From Gemmatimonadota bacterium (lineage in GTDB: Bacteria > Gemmatimonadota > Gemmatimonadetes > Longimicrobiales > Gaopeijiaceae), in NCBI GenBank assembly GCA_021295815.1, contig JAGWBQ010000002.1:1-64000 (forward strand): 64,000 bases of DNA. The letters are read 5' to 3'. The notes beneath the pieces were generated by a model. That model made no database searches and was not told where the DNA came from. It saw only the letters and a list, made by a program, of their open reading frames with translations. The position numbers and the translations under genes are program-made. Shown here piece after piece: positions 47,991-56,548 of this stretch (the stretch's first letter is position 1; every line of letters starts with the position of its first letter).

Positions 47991-48703
47991 CGCACGGTCC
48001 TCATAGCACCGAGAAGGGAGGGCGACGGCGGGTTCGGCGGAGTGGTCGCGAAGCAGTAGTAGAAGCCGTTGCCGCCCGTGGCCTGAAGGTTGGCCTGGCT
48101 GCATCCCCGGGAAGAGTGGGCCGAGTTCCAGGAGGTCGGGTTCTCGCCCCCGCCCGTACGGTCGTGGTGTCCGACGCGGGCGCTTCCCGAACCGTCGCTC
48201 GCGCTAGTCCAGTTGTCGCAGTTGTCGTAGCCCTCGCCGCCCATGTAGGCCATTCCGTCGAGCGTCGATCCGGTCAGGATGTCGTGCATGTTGGGGGAGT
48301 CGCCCCGCCCGTTCACCATCTCGCCCGTCTCGGTGAGGATGGTCTCCTTGGTGAGGTTGGCGTCGTCGGTGTGGAGTTGATCCGGATCGCGGGCGATTTC
48401 GACCCCGCCGTAGTTGTGCCATGGTCCGCCGCCGATGCGGTCGCGGGCGTGAACGGCCTCTTCGCCGTCCGCCGGTATCGCGCTCAGGTAGGCCATCCAG
48501 GTGGCTTCCCCGGCGTCGACGGCCTCCGCCAGACTCTGGCAGTGCGCGTCCGCTCCTTCGAGGCCGCCCAAGTTGGCGCCGTCGCCGGGACCTTCGCTGG
48601 TGATGAAGAAGCTCATGTTCGCATCCTGGCTCCCGAACGACGGGACCGGGAAGGCGACGATGGCCAGCACGGCCGCGAAAGTGGTCAGTGTACTCTGCTT
48701 CAC
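47987..48703 (-). CDS. Secreted lectin-like (collagenase NC10/endostatin-like fold) protein
   Basis: 238-residue exported protein. GTG 48703 follows AGGGAG by 8 nt. The signal (FAAVLAIVAFPVPSFGS before Gln-Asp) is followed by FFITSEGPGDGANLGG and ADAHCQSLAEAVDAG, the opening typical of proteins annotated as lectin or endostatin-like. Four Cys residues (HCQSL, DNCDNW, RGCSQ, YYCFA) and the WHNYGGVEIARDPDQLH block support that fold. It precedes and overlaps a PQQ sugar dehydrogenase, so a role in binding sugar or holding the dehydrogenase near its substrate is a fair inference. Confidence 0.7.
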   Translation of the reverse strand: MKQSTLTTFAAVLAIVAFPVPSFGSQDANMSFFITSEGPGDGANLGGLEGADAHCQSLAEAVDAGEATWMAYLSAIPADGEEAVHARDRIGGGPWHNYGGVEIARDPDQLHTDDANLTKETILTETGEMVNGRGDSPNMHDILTGSTLDGMAYMGGEGYDNCDNWTSASDGSGSARVGHHDRTGGGENPTSWNSAHSSRGCSQANLQATGGNGFYYCFATTPPNPPSPSLLGAMRTVR

Positions 48704-48960
48704 GTTGGACTCCCTAGTGGTGAGGATCGGGGTTGGCGAGAAGCGGCCTTGCGGGAACGCCGGCTCCCGCCGCGATCTCGAACGCTTCCTAATCTTCCCC
48801 GAAATCGCGGGTCGAGCAAGGGGAGGTCGTGGAAATTGGCCTGGGGATCCGAATCCACGTCGAGGACGACGTCTAGCCCAAGGGTGAGCGTCACAACGAT
48901 GGCCTCCGCGATCATCCGTTCTGTCGCTTGAGAGTCACCGGGGGAAAGCCGCCAACTTGT

Positions 48961-49647
48961 TCAGAACGGCACCCCGAGCGCAAGGCAAAGCCATCGCTGA
49001 AAACCGGCCCCGTCGCGGCACAGATCCGCGAAGGTGTCGATGAAGTCCGGCGCCGTCACAGTTCCCGCGTCGAGCTTCGCAACCCCTATGAAATCCTTGC
49101 GTCTGAGGTCTTCGATGAGCGGGTGCCCGACGCTGAAGCCCATCGGCGCGCGGACGAGCGCATCTCCCACAAGCTCGAAAGACCTGCGAAAACGCTCGCT
49201 CCGGGAAGCGTCCTTCCAGGCGCCCGGGCTCTCGTCGATGTGCGCCCGGATCCTTCGAAGCGCGGGTCCGGCCGGACGCCAGACGCCGCATCCGGCGAAG
49301 CAGTGGCCAGGCTCGAGGTGCAGGTAGAATCCCGGAGCGTGGGCGTCGCTGGTCGTTTCGTGGCGAAAGTGAATGCCGGCATGGGTCTTGTACGGACTCT
49401 TGTCCCTGGAGAAGCGCGTGTCGCGGTAGATCCGGAAGAGAGAGCCTCCGTTGGCCCTGGGGTCGGCCCGGAAGTGCGTGCTGATTTGCCTTAGCGACGG
49501 TCCGAAGTCCGAGATGAACCGAAGCGCGGGTTCCTTCACATGCGCCTCGTACCGGGGCTTGTTGGTCTGGAACCACGAGCGGTCGTTGTTCTCGGCGAGC
49601 TCCGCGAGGAATTCGAAGACGGCGTCGGTGAAGTGGGGTGGGGTCAT
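48961..49647 (-). CDS. DUF2461 domain protein
   Basis: 228-residue cytoplasmic protein of the TIGR02453/DUF2461 family. Landmarks are FLAELAENNDRSWFQTNKPRYEAH at the start, LFRIYRDTRFSRDKSPYKTHAGIHFRH in the middle and GFYLHLEPGHCFAGCGVWRP. The function of the family is unknown. Whole-length match with no truncation. It lies alone between the lectin-like gene and an MBL hydrolase. Confidence 0.86.
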   Translation of the reverse strand: MTPPHFTDAVFEFLAELAENNDRSWFQTNKPRYEAHVKEPALRFISDFGPSLRQISTHFRADPRANGGSLFRIYRDTRFSRDKSPYKTHAGIHFRHETTSDAHAPGFYLHLEPGHCFAGCGVWRPAGPALRRIRAHIDESPGAWKDASRSERFRRSFELVGDALVRAPMGFSVGHPLIEDLRRKDFIGVAKLDAGTVTAPDFIDTFADLCRDGAGFQRWLCLALGVPF

Positions 49648-49690
49648 CGACGGGTTGGCGGACAGCCGATCATTCGGTGAAACAACGAGT

Positions 49691-50695
49691 TCACCTGTGT
49701 CCGTGCTCCATGGGTCCGTCGCCTTCCGATCCCGAAAGGCTCAGGAACACGGTCTCCAGCCAACGGTCGGTGCTGATGAACCCGCTTCCCCATCCGTCCC
49801 ATTCGTCCGACACGCCGGCGGCCTTCACGTCGTCGACACTGCCGCCGGCCGCGATCTGGCCGCGCACGCTCTCGATGGTTTCGACGATCATGCGATGATA
49901 GAGGCGCAGGTCGTTCATGTCGGAAAGGGGACCGTGGCCTGGAATGATGCGCACGTCGTCCGGTGCGTTTTCCAGCACGTGCGCGATGGCGCGCTCCAGT
50001 CCCTCGACGCTCCCTCCGCTCGCGATGTCCACGAACGGGAAGCGGCCCGCAAAGAAGTCGTCGCCCAGATGGACGACGTTCGAGGAGAGGAAATGGACCA
50101 CGGCGTCACCGTCCGTGTGGCCGTCGGGCAGGTGCCGGACCCTGACCTCCTCTCCGTTGAAGTGGATGGAGAGTCCGTCGTGGAAGGTGATGACGGGCCA
50201 CGCCTCCGCCGGGGCCGGAGGAGTGACGTTCGTCCCGCGTCGCTGCTCCGTCGAGAGGCGGACGCGCACGTTCTCGTGGGCGATAATGGTGGCGTCCGGA
50301 GCGAACTCGGCATTGCCGCCGGTGTGGTCGCCGTGCCAGTGGGTGTTCAGGACGAACTCGGGCGCACCCGAATCGCCGCCGGCGATCTCGCCGAGCGCGG
50401 CTCGGATCTTGTCGGCGAGCGGAGCGAACTGGTCGTCGATGATCAGGAAGCCGTCCTCGCCGTAGGAGACGCCGATGTTGCCGCCTCTTCCGCTGTCGAG
50501 CACCCAGACGTTTCCGGCGACGTGCGTCACCTCGAATTCGACGTCTGAGAATCCCTGCGCGATGAGCGGCCGGGCGGATAACGTGGGAACGGCGGCGAGG
50601 GTCAGGAATGCCAACGAGCACACGGTCGTGGCGACTCGGGTCGGGTGCGGGGTCGTGGGGGAAGATGGTCGGGAAGATGAGGGAGCGGTCAGCAT
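49691..50695 (-). CDS. Secreted MBL-fold metallo-hydrolase
   Basis: 334-residue exported metallo-beta-lactamase-fold protein. The signal ends LIA before Gln-Gly-Phe. Zinc motif: NTHWHGDHTGGN (His-x-His-x-Asp-His), then His in LPDGHTDGD, Asp in VHLGDDFFAG, and His in IIPGHGPLSD, so a two-metal site is complete. It resembles the cyclase/glyoxylase-like MBL proteins of Gemmatimonadota rather than true beta-lactamases. ATG 50695 is favoured; an earlier in-frame start at 50737 would put 14 polar residues before the signal. Confidence 0.86.
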   Translation of the reverse strand: MLTAPSSSRPSSPTTPHPTRVATTVCSLAFLTLAAVPTLSARPLIAQGFSDVEFEVTHVAGNVWVLDSGRGGNIGVSYGEDGFLIIDDQFAPLADKIRAALGEIAGGDSGAPEFVLNTHWHGDHTGGNAEFAPDATIIAHENVRVRLSTEQRRGTNVTPPAPAEAWPVITFHDGLSIHFNGEEVRVRHLPDGHTDGDAVVHFLSSNVVHLGDDFFAGRFPFVDIASGGSVEGLERAIAHVLENAPDDVRIIPGHGPLSDMNDLRLYHRMIVETIESVRGQIAAGGSVDDVKAAGVSDEWDGWGSGFISTDRWLETVFLSLSGSEGDGPMEHGHR

Positions 50696-51036
50696 GCGGA
50701 TGTTCCTCGTTCGGTCGATTTGGGGATGCTCCGGCATGGAGTGCGCCGGGTAGCGCAGCAGGTTTGCTGTGCGGGCAAGAAAGATACGTCACGGAGTGGA
50801 AGGATGTCCGGCTTCAAATTCGCCACCGCCACCTGAGGTCACTTGGATCCGCCTGCAACCGAAACGCATCGCCGCCGGGAGAGGTGGGCCTTGCCCTGCG
50901 GTCCGCGTCGGCCGATTTGGCGCTCGACGTCGAAGGAACTTACGTTCTTCCTGAACCGGTCCACTCGCCCGGGAGACTTCATGCGCTCTCAATGCCGATG
51001 AGGCGTACCGGCGACCTCCGACCGCCTGACAAGCCC
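50696..51036. other. Gene-free stretch between MBL hydrolase and permease remnant
   Basis: No supported gene in about 340 bp. It contains a GAAC-N4-GTTC inverted repeat at 50936-50947 of uncertain meaning and no recognisable promoter. Confidence 0.4.
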
Positions 51037-51540
51037 ATGTCGCGAACCCGCCCAGGCGTCCGCTACCAGCCCGACGACCAGCCGCCGCTACCCGTAACCG
51101 TCGGGCTGGGCGTGCAGTATGTGAAGTTCGCGGCGAGCAAGGGATGGGCCGAGGAGATGGAGAACCGGCTGCGGGCGGTGGGCGAGGAGACGATGCAGGT
51201 TCTGACCAGTGTCGCCGGGAACGGGACCGGCGCCGCGGAGCGCAGACTGCTGGTGATCGCTCGCGCCGACCGCGAGGCGGCGGACCTGGAATTCATCGCC
51301 ACCACCGACGCGACCAACATCGAGGACCAGCTCGCTATGCTGACCGCCTCGGCCGAGGTCCCGGACGAAGCCGAGACCCCGCTGCGACTAATGCGGCACC
51401 ACGCCTCGTCCATCCGCCACCAGCAGTATCGCGACATCGACATCCTGACGATCCGGGTGGAAGATGCCGCAGGGCGCGAAAGCCGTTCGCCCTTGCACGG
51501 GAGCCTTGCGGATCGTAGTGTTCGAATCTCGAGAGAGTGA
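51037..51540 (+). pseudogene. NCS2 nucleobase permease collapsed in frame (transmembrane core missing)
   Basis: The 167-residue frame starts MSRTRPGVRYQPDDQPPLPV followed by GLGVQYV, the N-terminal signature of xanthine/uracil (NCS2) permeases. It then jumps directly, near 51123, to KFAASKGWAEEMENRLRAVGEE and a soluble tail (LLVIARADREAADLEFIATTD; RHHASSIRHQQYRDIDILTIRVE) like the cytoplasmic C-terminal domain some of these permeases carry. All of the expected dozen or so membrane helices are absent, yet the frame is intact. This suggests an internal in-frame deletion. It could be a decaying gene, a new soluble protein, or an assembly error. The ORF is open upstream to 50608 without similarity. 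Confidence 0.55.
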
Positions 51541-51577
51541 CGCGAGAGCCTCGAGAGCTCGCAACGGAAGCACGAAC

Positions 51578-52630
51578 ATGAACAGCACCAGAAATATCAA
51601 GCTCCTCGTCGGCGTCGCGTGCACGACGACGCTCGTCGCGGCCGCCTGGACCGCCGCATCGGGACGTTCCCCCGAGACCTCGGACGACGGGGTCGCGGAG
51701 GCGGCAGCCTTCTTCCTCGATCTCCTCGGCGACGACGCTCTCGCCAAGGTCACCTACGACCTCGGCCACGACGAGCGGTTCAACTGGAACTTCACGCCCG
51801 TGTCGAGGAACGGCCTTCCTCTAAAGGCAATGACGCTGGAGCAGCGCTCGGCCGTTCACGCCATGCTCCAGGCGACCCTGAGCAGCCAGGGGTACCACAA
51901 AACCAACGCCGTTATCGAGCTCGAACGGATCCTCGGCATCATCGAGAATCGTCCGGAGCGGCGCGATCCGGAGAACTACTTCGTCACCGTATTCGGCGTT
52001 CCGGCCGCAGGCGAGGCGTGGGCGTGGCGCTTCGAGGGCCATCATCTCTCGCTGAACTTTTCGTCGCCGGCGAACGACCTCATGGTGGGCCCGGCGTTTC
52101 TGGGCGCCAACCCCGCGACCGTCCCGTCCGGCCCGAAGGCGGGCTGGCGACCGCTCGGCCGCGAAGAGGACCTGGCACGAGCTCTGGTGCTGAGCATGGC
52201 CGATGGGCAGAGAGCGCTGGCGATGATCGCCACCGACGCCCCCCGGGACATCATCACCGGGAACGAGCGCGAGGCGAGGCTGGAACATTTCGAGGGGATA
52301 GCGGCTTCGGCTCTCGGCGAGACCCAGCGCGAAATGCTCTTCGCCGTGATCGCCGAGTATGTGGGAAACATGGAGGCCGACGCCGCGCGCGCGTGGATGG
52401 CGCGGATCCGAGACGAGATCTCGCCGGACGACCTCTACTTCGCCTGGGCGGGTTCGACCGAGCCGGGCGAGGGCCACTACTACCGCGTGCACGCACCGCC
52501 ATTCCTGATCGAGTACGACAACACCCAAGGAAACGCCAACCACGTGCATTCGGTGTGGCGGGATCTGGAGAACGACTTCGGTGGGGACGCGCTGTCCCTT
52601 CACTACGAGGTAGGGCACCCGCACGGATGA
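51578..52630 (+). CDS. DUF3500 domain protein, exported
   Basis: 350-residue protein with a hydrophobic N-terminus (LLVGVACTTTLVAAAW) and a DUF3500-like body: ERFNWNFTPVSRNGLPLKAMT, QRSAVHAMLQATLSSQGY, WRFEGHHLSLNFS, MVGPAFLGANPATV and YRVHAPPFLIEYDNTQGNANHVHSVWRD. The biochemical role of the family is not known. The frame upstream of ATG 51578 overlaps the permease remnant and is not supported. Unlike most exported proteins here, no Gln follows the hydrophobic segment. The gene lies 37 bp after the remnant. Confidence 0.82.
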   Translation: MNSTRNIKLLVGVACTTTLVAAAWTAASGRSPETSDDGVAEAAAFFLDLLGDDALAKVTYDLGHDERFNWNFTPVSRNGLPLKAMTLEQRSAVHAMLQATLSSQGYHKTNAVIELERILGIIENRPERRDPENYFVTVFGVPAAGEAWAWRFEGHHLSLNFSSPANDLMVGPAFLGANPATVPSGPKAGWRPLGREEDLARALVLSMADGQRALAMIATDAPRDIITGNEREARLEHFEGIAASALGETQREMLFAVIAEYVGNMEADAARAWMARIRDEISPDDLYFAWAGSTEPGEGHYYRVHAPPFLIEYDNTQGNANHVHSVWRDLENDFGGDALSLHYEVGHPHG

Positions 52631-52670
52631 ACGCGCGAGGCCGGCGCGAACCGGGCGGGCGCCGTCCTTC

Positions 52671-53693
52671 CTAAGGGATCAGCACCACCTTCCTCCATCC
52701 GACCTTCCCGGATCCGAACGCCCGATAGGCCCGGATCGCTTCGGTCAGCGGAAGCCGGTGCGAGACGAGCGAGGCGAGCGTCCCGTCATCCGCCTCCAGG
52801 ACTTCAAGAGCCCACTCCATGTAACGTCTCGCCGGACATCTTCCTGTTCGATAGGTGACGTTCCTGTCGTAGAGCTCCGAAGGCGATATGGCGAGGTGCG
52901 GGTCGGTGTTCACGGCCACGGCCGCGACGGCTCCGCCCGGTCGGACGAGCGAGTAGGCCAGACGCGAGGCGGCGGCCGTGCCGGCCGCATCGATCACGGC
53001 GTCGAAGGCACGGCCTTCGGCGGCCGCAGCTTCGGGATCGGTCGCCTCCCGGGCCCCGAACCGGGTTGCCAGCTTCGACCGGTCGGGGTTGATGTCCACC
53101 GAGAGCGCGCGGACGCCTCTTCGTCGCGCCACGAAGGCCGCCAGGAGGCCGACGGGTCCGCAGCCGATGATCGCCAGGCTGCCGCCGTCGCATACGCCCG
53201 CGAGCTCTACGGCGAAGGCGGCGGTGGGAAGGATGTCCGCAGCAAGAACCGCCATGCCGTCGTCGAGTTCGGCCGGTACATGGACCAGGGTGGTGTCCGC
53301 GAGCGGCACTCGGGCGAACTCCGCCTGGACGCCTTGGAGTCCGACGCCGTTCTCGACCCAGCCGAAGAGCTGACCGCGATCGCAGCGGGACGGCAGGTCT
53401 CTCCGGCAGGCTCCACAGGCTGCGCAGCAGGTGGAGAAGGGGGCCGCAACCCGATCCCCCGGCTTGAAGCGAGAGACGTCCGGGCCTGTTTCCACCACTT
53501 CGCCGACCAGTTCGTGGCCCATGACCGTGCCTGGATCGAGCCCGCGTTCACGACCGAAGTAGGGGTGAAGGTCGGAGCCGCAGAGGCCGGCGGCGCGGAC
53601 CCGGACGATCGCGTCGTCGTCGGCCTCGACGACGGGATCGGCTAAGGCGGCCAGCTCGAGCTCTTCGGTTCCGTGAAAGATTACGGCTTTCAT
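52671..53693 (-). CDS. Zinc-dependent alcohol dehydrogenase family protein
   Basis: 340-residue medium-chain dehydrogenase. Catalytic zinc ligands are in AAGLCGSDLHPYFG and GTVMGHELVGEV; the structural zinc site is CCAACGACRRDLPSRC. The nucleotide-binding fold has IIGCGPVGLLAAFVARRRG with Asp in SVDINPDRSK, favouring NAD over NADP. It resembles sorbitol/threonine-type dehydrogenases, but the substrate is not defined. It converges with the DUF3500 gene. The ATG lies six bases after a TATACT box, so the transcript may lack a leader. Confidence 0.86.
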   Translation of the reverse strand: MKAVIFHGTEELELAALADPVVEADDDAIVRVRAAGLCGSDLHPYFGRERGLDPGTVMGHELVGEVVETGPDVSRFKPGDRVAAPFSTCCAACGACRRDLPSRCDRGQLFGWVENGVGLQGVQAEFARVPLADTTLVHVPAELDDGMAVLAADILPTAAFAVELAGVCDGGSLAIIGCGPVGLLAAFVARRRGVRALSVDINPDRSKLATRFGAREATDPEAAAAEGRAFDAVIDAAGTAAASRLAYSLVRPGGAVAAVAVNTDPHLAISPSELYDRNVTYRTGRCPARRYMEWALEVLEADDGTLASLVSHRLPLTEAIRAYRAFGSGKVGWRKVVLIP

Positions 53694-53699
53694 GCGGGG

Positions 53700-53705
53700 A
53701 GTATA
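53700..53705 (-). promoter_or_regulatory. Candidate leaderless promoter (-10 TATACT) of the alcohol dehydrogenase gene
   Basis: On the minus strand TATACT ends six bases before the ATG, so transcription would begin at or next to the start codon. No Shine-Dalgarno sequence and no clear -35 are visible. Confidence 0.35.
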
Positions 53706-54031
53706 ACGAGCGCCGAACGTGGACGGGCGTCTCGCGAGCGTGGCCCTTCGAACGGCTCGCGGCGGTGTTCCCGCCAGCGTCCCGTGTGACCGACCACCTG
53801 TGCCTGGCCGTAGCCTCGCCGAGGGCGGACGCTCTTACGCGCCTTGTTGGAGCGTGGGCGTCCACGTAGATTCGTTTCACCCCCGCCGATCGAGATCGAT
53901 GTAGCGAAGGGGAACCTCGGGGCGTGGTCCCTGGGCACGATATCACCTTAACCGCTTGGGACGAACGTCATGGGTAAGCTCCTGTCTGTCTGCTCGTGGT
54001 ACTCCACTACGGAGAAGAAGCGAACTCGATC

Positions 54032-54060
54032 TTGACGCTCTTCCAGTTGGGCGGGTAGGT
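54032..54060 (+). promoter_or_regulatory. Candidate promoter for phoD
   Basis: TTGACG at 54032-54037 and GTAGGT at 54055-54060, 17 bases apart, about 50 bp before the phoD ATG. The -35 is good and the -10 weak. Confidence 0.3.
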
Positions 54061-54110
54061 CTCGTTCTGAGGTCGTAGACGGTTCCCGAAACAACTCCCT
54101 CGCACAGCCC

Positions 54111-55691
54111 ATGAAAACCAGCGAACAGCAGTGGTACGACCTTTTTCACGCCAAGGCCACCCGACGCGACTTCCTCCGCGTCGGCGGATCGGTGGCGGGC
54201 CTCGTCGCCCTCGGCGGCGTCGGGTGCTCGCGTGGCGACGACGCTCTCCGCCGCACCCCGGTCGATCCCTTCCCGCACGGCATCGCGTCCGGCGATCCCG
54301 GACCGGATTCGGTCGTTCTCTGGACCCGCCTGGCGCCGGAAGCGGTCGAGGCGTCGGGCGGTCCTGCCACGGACGTCTCCCTCGCCTACGAGATCGCGTC
54401 CTCGGAGAGCTTCTCGAAAATCGTGGCCACCGGTTCGATAGTCGCTCCGGCCGTTCTCGGTCACTCGGCCCACGCCGAGGTCGGCGGCCTGGAACCCGAC
54501 CGGGAATACTTCTATCGCTGGATCGCGGGGGGCGAGGCGAGCCTGATCGGGCGCACCCGCACCGCGCCGTTGCCGGACGCCGATATCGATCGCTTCCGTT
54601 TCGCCTTCGCATCCTGCCAGCAGTACGAACACGGGTTCTACACGGCGTACCGCCACATGGCGGAGGAGAATCTCGATCTGATCGTGCATCTGGGCGATTA
54701 CATCTACGAAACCTCCTGGGGAAGCGATCTCGTCCGCCATCACGAGGGACCGGAGATCGTCACCCTCGACGACTACCGCGCCCGTTACACTACCTACCGT
54801 TCGGACCCCGACCTCCAGGCGGCCCACGCTTCGGCCCCCTGGGTCGTCACCTGGGACGATCACGAGGTGGACAACAACTACGCGGCAGGGATTCCCGAGG
54901 ACGATCAACCCCTCGACGGCTTCGCCCTGCGCCGCGCCGCTGCCTACCAGGCCTTCTACGAGTTCATGCCGCTGCGCAGATCCGCTATGCCCCTCGGACC
55001 GAACATGGGTCTCTACCGGGCGCTCCGGTTCGGTAAGCTTCTCGACATGAGCGTGCTCGACACCCGACAGTACCGTGACGACCAGCCGTGCGGCGATCGC
55101 CGAGGCGAGTGCGCCGAGCGACACGCGTCGGGACGCACCCTGCTCGGCGACGAACAGCGGAACTGGCTCCTCGAGCGGATGGCATCGGCCGACGCTACCT
55201 GGAACGTGCTCGCGCAACAGATCGTCATGGCCGAAGTGAACAGCGGATCGGACGGCGAGGACTCCTTCTCCATGGACGCCTGGGACGGCTACCCGCACGA
55301 GCGCCGGGAGCTGCTGGAAACGATTAAACGGACCGGCACGCCCGGCCCCGTGGTTCTCACCGGCGACACCCACTCGAATTGGGCTTCGGAGCTGAAGACC
55401 GACTTCGCCTCGATTTCATCCGCACCGATCGGAACGGAGTTCGCGGGCACGTCGATCAGCTCGGGAGGAAATGGCCGGGAGACGACCTCGTGGGGCGCGG
55501 CCGCTCTCTCCAACAACCCTCATATCAAGTTCCACAACGGCCAGCGCGGATACGTCACCGCGACGCTGACTCCCGAGAGCTGGACGAGCGACTATCGGGT
55601 GGTGCCTGTGATCACCGAGCCCGACGGTGAGGTCGAAACGAAGGCGAGATTCGTGGTCCGGACCGGAAGTGCGGGGATCGAGAGGGGATAG
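54111..55691 (+). CDS. phoD: PhoD family alkaline phosphatase, Tat-exported
   Basis: 526-residue phosphodiesterase/alkaline phosphatase of the PhoD type, usually Ca2+/Fe3+-dependent. The N-terminus has a twin-arginine signal (ATRRDFLRVGGSVAGLVALGG) followed by GCS, so it may be lipidated. Family motifs are FPHGIASGDPGPDSVVLWTR, FAFASCQQYEHG, IVHLGDYIYE (metal Asp), TWDDHEVDNNY and VVLTGDTHSNWA. It probably releases phosphate from organic esters outside the membrane. No pho box was recognised. Confidence 0.92.
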   Translation: MKTSEQQWYDLFHAKATRRDFLRVGGSVAGLVALGGVGCSRGDDALRRTPVDPFPHGIASGDPGPDSVVLWTRLAPEAVEASGGPATDVSLAYEIASSESFSKIVATGSIVAPAVLGHSAHAEVGGLEPDREYFYRWIAGGEASLIGRTRTAPLPDADIDRFRFAFASCQQYEHGFYTAYRHMAEENLDLIVHLGDYIYETSWGSDLVRHHEGPEIVTLDDYRARYTTYRSDPDLQAAHASAPWVVTWDDHEVDNNYAAGIPEDDQPLDGFALRRAAAYQAFYEFMPLRRSAMPLGPNMGLYRALRFGKLLDMSVLDTRQYRDDQPCGDRRGECAERHASGRTLLGDEQRNWLLERMASADATWNVLAQQIVMAEVNSGSDGEDSFSMDAWDGYPHERRELLETIKRTGTPGPVVLTGDTHSNWASELKTDFASISSAPIGTEFAGTSISSGGNGRETTSWGAAALSNNPHIKFHNGQRGYVTATLTPESWTSDYRVVPVITEPDGEVETKARFVVRTGSAGIERG

Positions 55692-55702
55692 GTTTCAGGG
55701 AG

Positions 55703-56455
55703 TCAGCCGGTCCAAGCGAAAACGTCGACCGCGGTCCGCGCAGACGAAACGACCTCTTCCTCACCGCATCCGCCCTCCGCGACCGAAGCGGCGCCGACCC
55801 GAAGCAGGTCCTCCCGACAGGCTTCGACGTTTGCGGACGGAGCCGCGCCTTCGGTCCACCCGGCACCTTCCACCGACCCGTCTTCCGGACCCGCGTAATC
55901 TACGCAACCGGGGACTCGCCAGGGACCACCCTCGACCACGCCCACCGCCGGCACCTCGACGCAGGCGGGTTCGTAGACCCGCACGATCCGTTCGCTCGCC
56001 TGCACGATTCGGATGTCGCCCCGGGCGGCCACCAGGTCGTCTATCTTCGGCTGTCGTCGGATCTCCTCGAACTCCCGCTCCGGATATCCCGGCGTCAGCG
56101 GCTCCTTCGCCGAATCGGCGGGTCCGCGAATGCGCCAGTGCCCGGTGCTGACCGAGATGTGCGCTCCGAGGGCGGCCAGGGCCCGGTCTCGCCATCCCGG
56201 ATGAACGTGGATGGTCATGGAATCTCTTGAGGCATAAGCGATCGTCGCCTCATCCGCAGCGGCGGAGGAGGCTATGCGAACCGCCGAGTCGCCCAAAGGA
56301 AGAAGCCGGGTGAGAGTTGTCGGCGACCTGACGCCACCATCCTCGCTTCCGCCTCCGTCCCTTTCGCAGGCGGCCAACAGGGGACCGGCAATCCCGGCTC
56401 CCAGCCCCAGACGAACGAAGCGTCGCCGGGTAAGGGTCTCTTCCGCCAACGACAA
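55703..56455 (-). CDS. Tat-type lipoprotein of unknown function
   Basis: The protein has a clear twin-arginine/lipobox leader: TLTRRRFVRLGLGAGIAG then LLAAC, so it should be exported folded and lipidated. The mature part of about 220 residues has no recognised domain. It contains SMTIHVHPGWRDRALAALG, HWRIRGPADS and several Cys residues. TTG 56455 is chosen because it puts the RR motif near the N-terminus; a GTG at 56530 is the alternative with about 25 more residues. It sits between convergent phoD and the S9 peptidase end. Confidence 0.5.
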   Translation of the reverse strand: MSLAEETLTRRRFVRLGLGAGIAGPLLAACERDGGGSEDGGVRSPTTLTRLLPLGDSAVRIASSAAADEATIAYASRDSMTIHVHPGWRDRALAALGAHISVSTGHWRIRGPADSAKEPLTPGYPEREFEEIRRQPKIDDLVAARGDIRIVQASERIVRVYEPACVEVPAVGVVEGGPWRVPGCVDYAGPEDGSVEGAGWTEGAAPSANVEACREDLLRVGAASVAEGGCGEEEVVSSARTAVDVFAWTG

Positions 56456-56548
56456 GACCTGCGGCCCCCTCCCGAGCAGCTCTCGACCGACTCCGAACGA
56501 CCCGGATCGGCATGAACGCTCGCAGGCCACGATTCCCGAGGCTCTGTC

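Larger units (their letters stand above)
53694..54110. other. Divergent intergenic region, alcohol dehydrogenase / phoD
   Basis: About 417 bp with no supported gene. It holds promoter candidates for the dehydrogenase at its left edge (53700-53705) and for phoD (54032-54060). Confidence 0.45.

Noticed and set aside
46071-48059. 662-codon open frame on the plus strand
   Set aside because: Antisense to the PQQ dehydrogenase, whose repeated DxxTGExLW blades are unmistakable on the other strand.
48700-48915. 71-codon frame on the minus strand between the lectin-like and DUF2461 genes
   Set aside because: No signal, no recognisable domain, basic low-complexity end; judged non-coding.
50936-50947. 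GAAC-N4-GTTC, like a Bacillus-type LexA box
   Set aside because: It stands alone before no SOS gene, and the lexA gene here has direct repeats instead. The flanking arms match imperfectly.
51520-51530. GTTCGAATCTC, like a tRNA T-loop
   Set aside because: The flanking bases do not pair as a T-stem and no acceptor or anticodon arms can be folded around it.
54007-54090. Minus-strand peptide ending ETYPPNWKSVKIEF, reminiscent of the lead-in of HNH nucleases
   Set aside because: The similarity is a few residues, no HNH motif follows, and the upstream frame is a low-complexity Arg-rich shadow of phoD.
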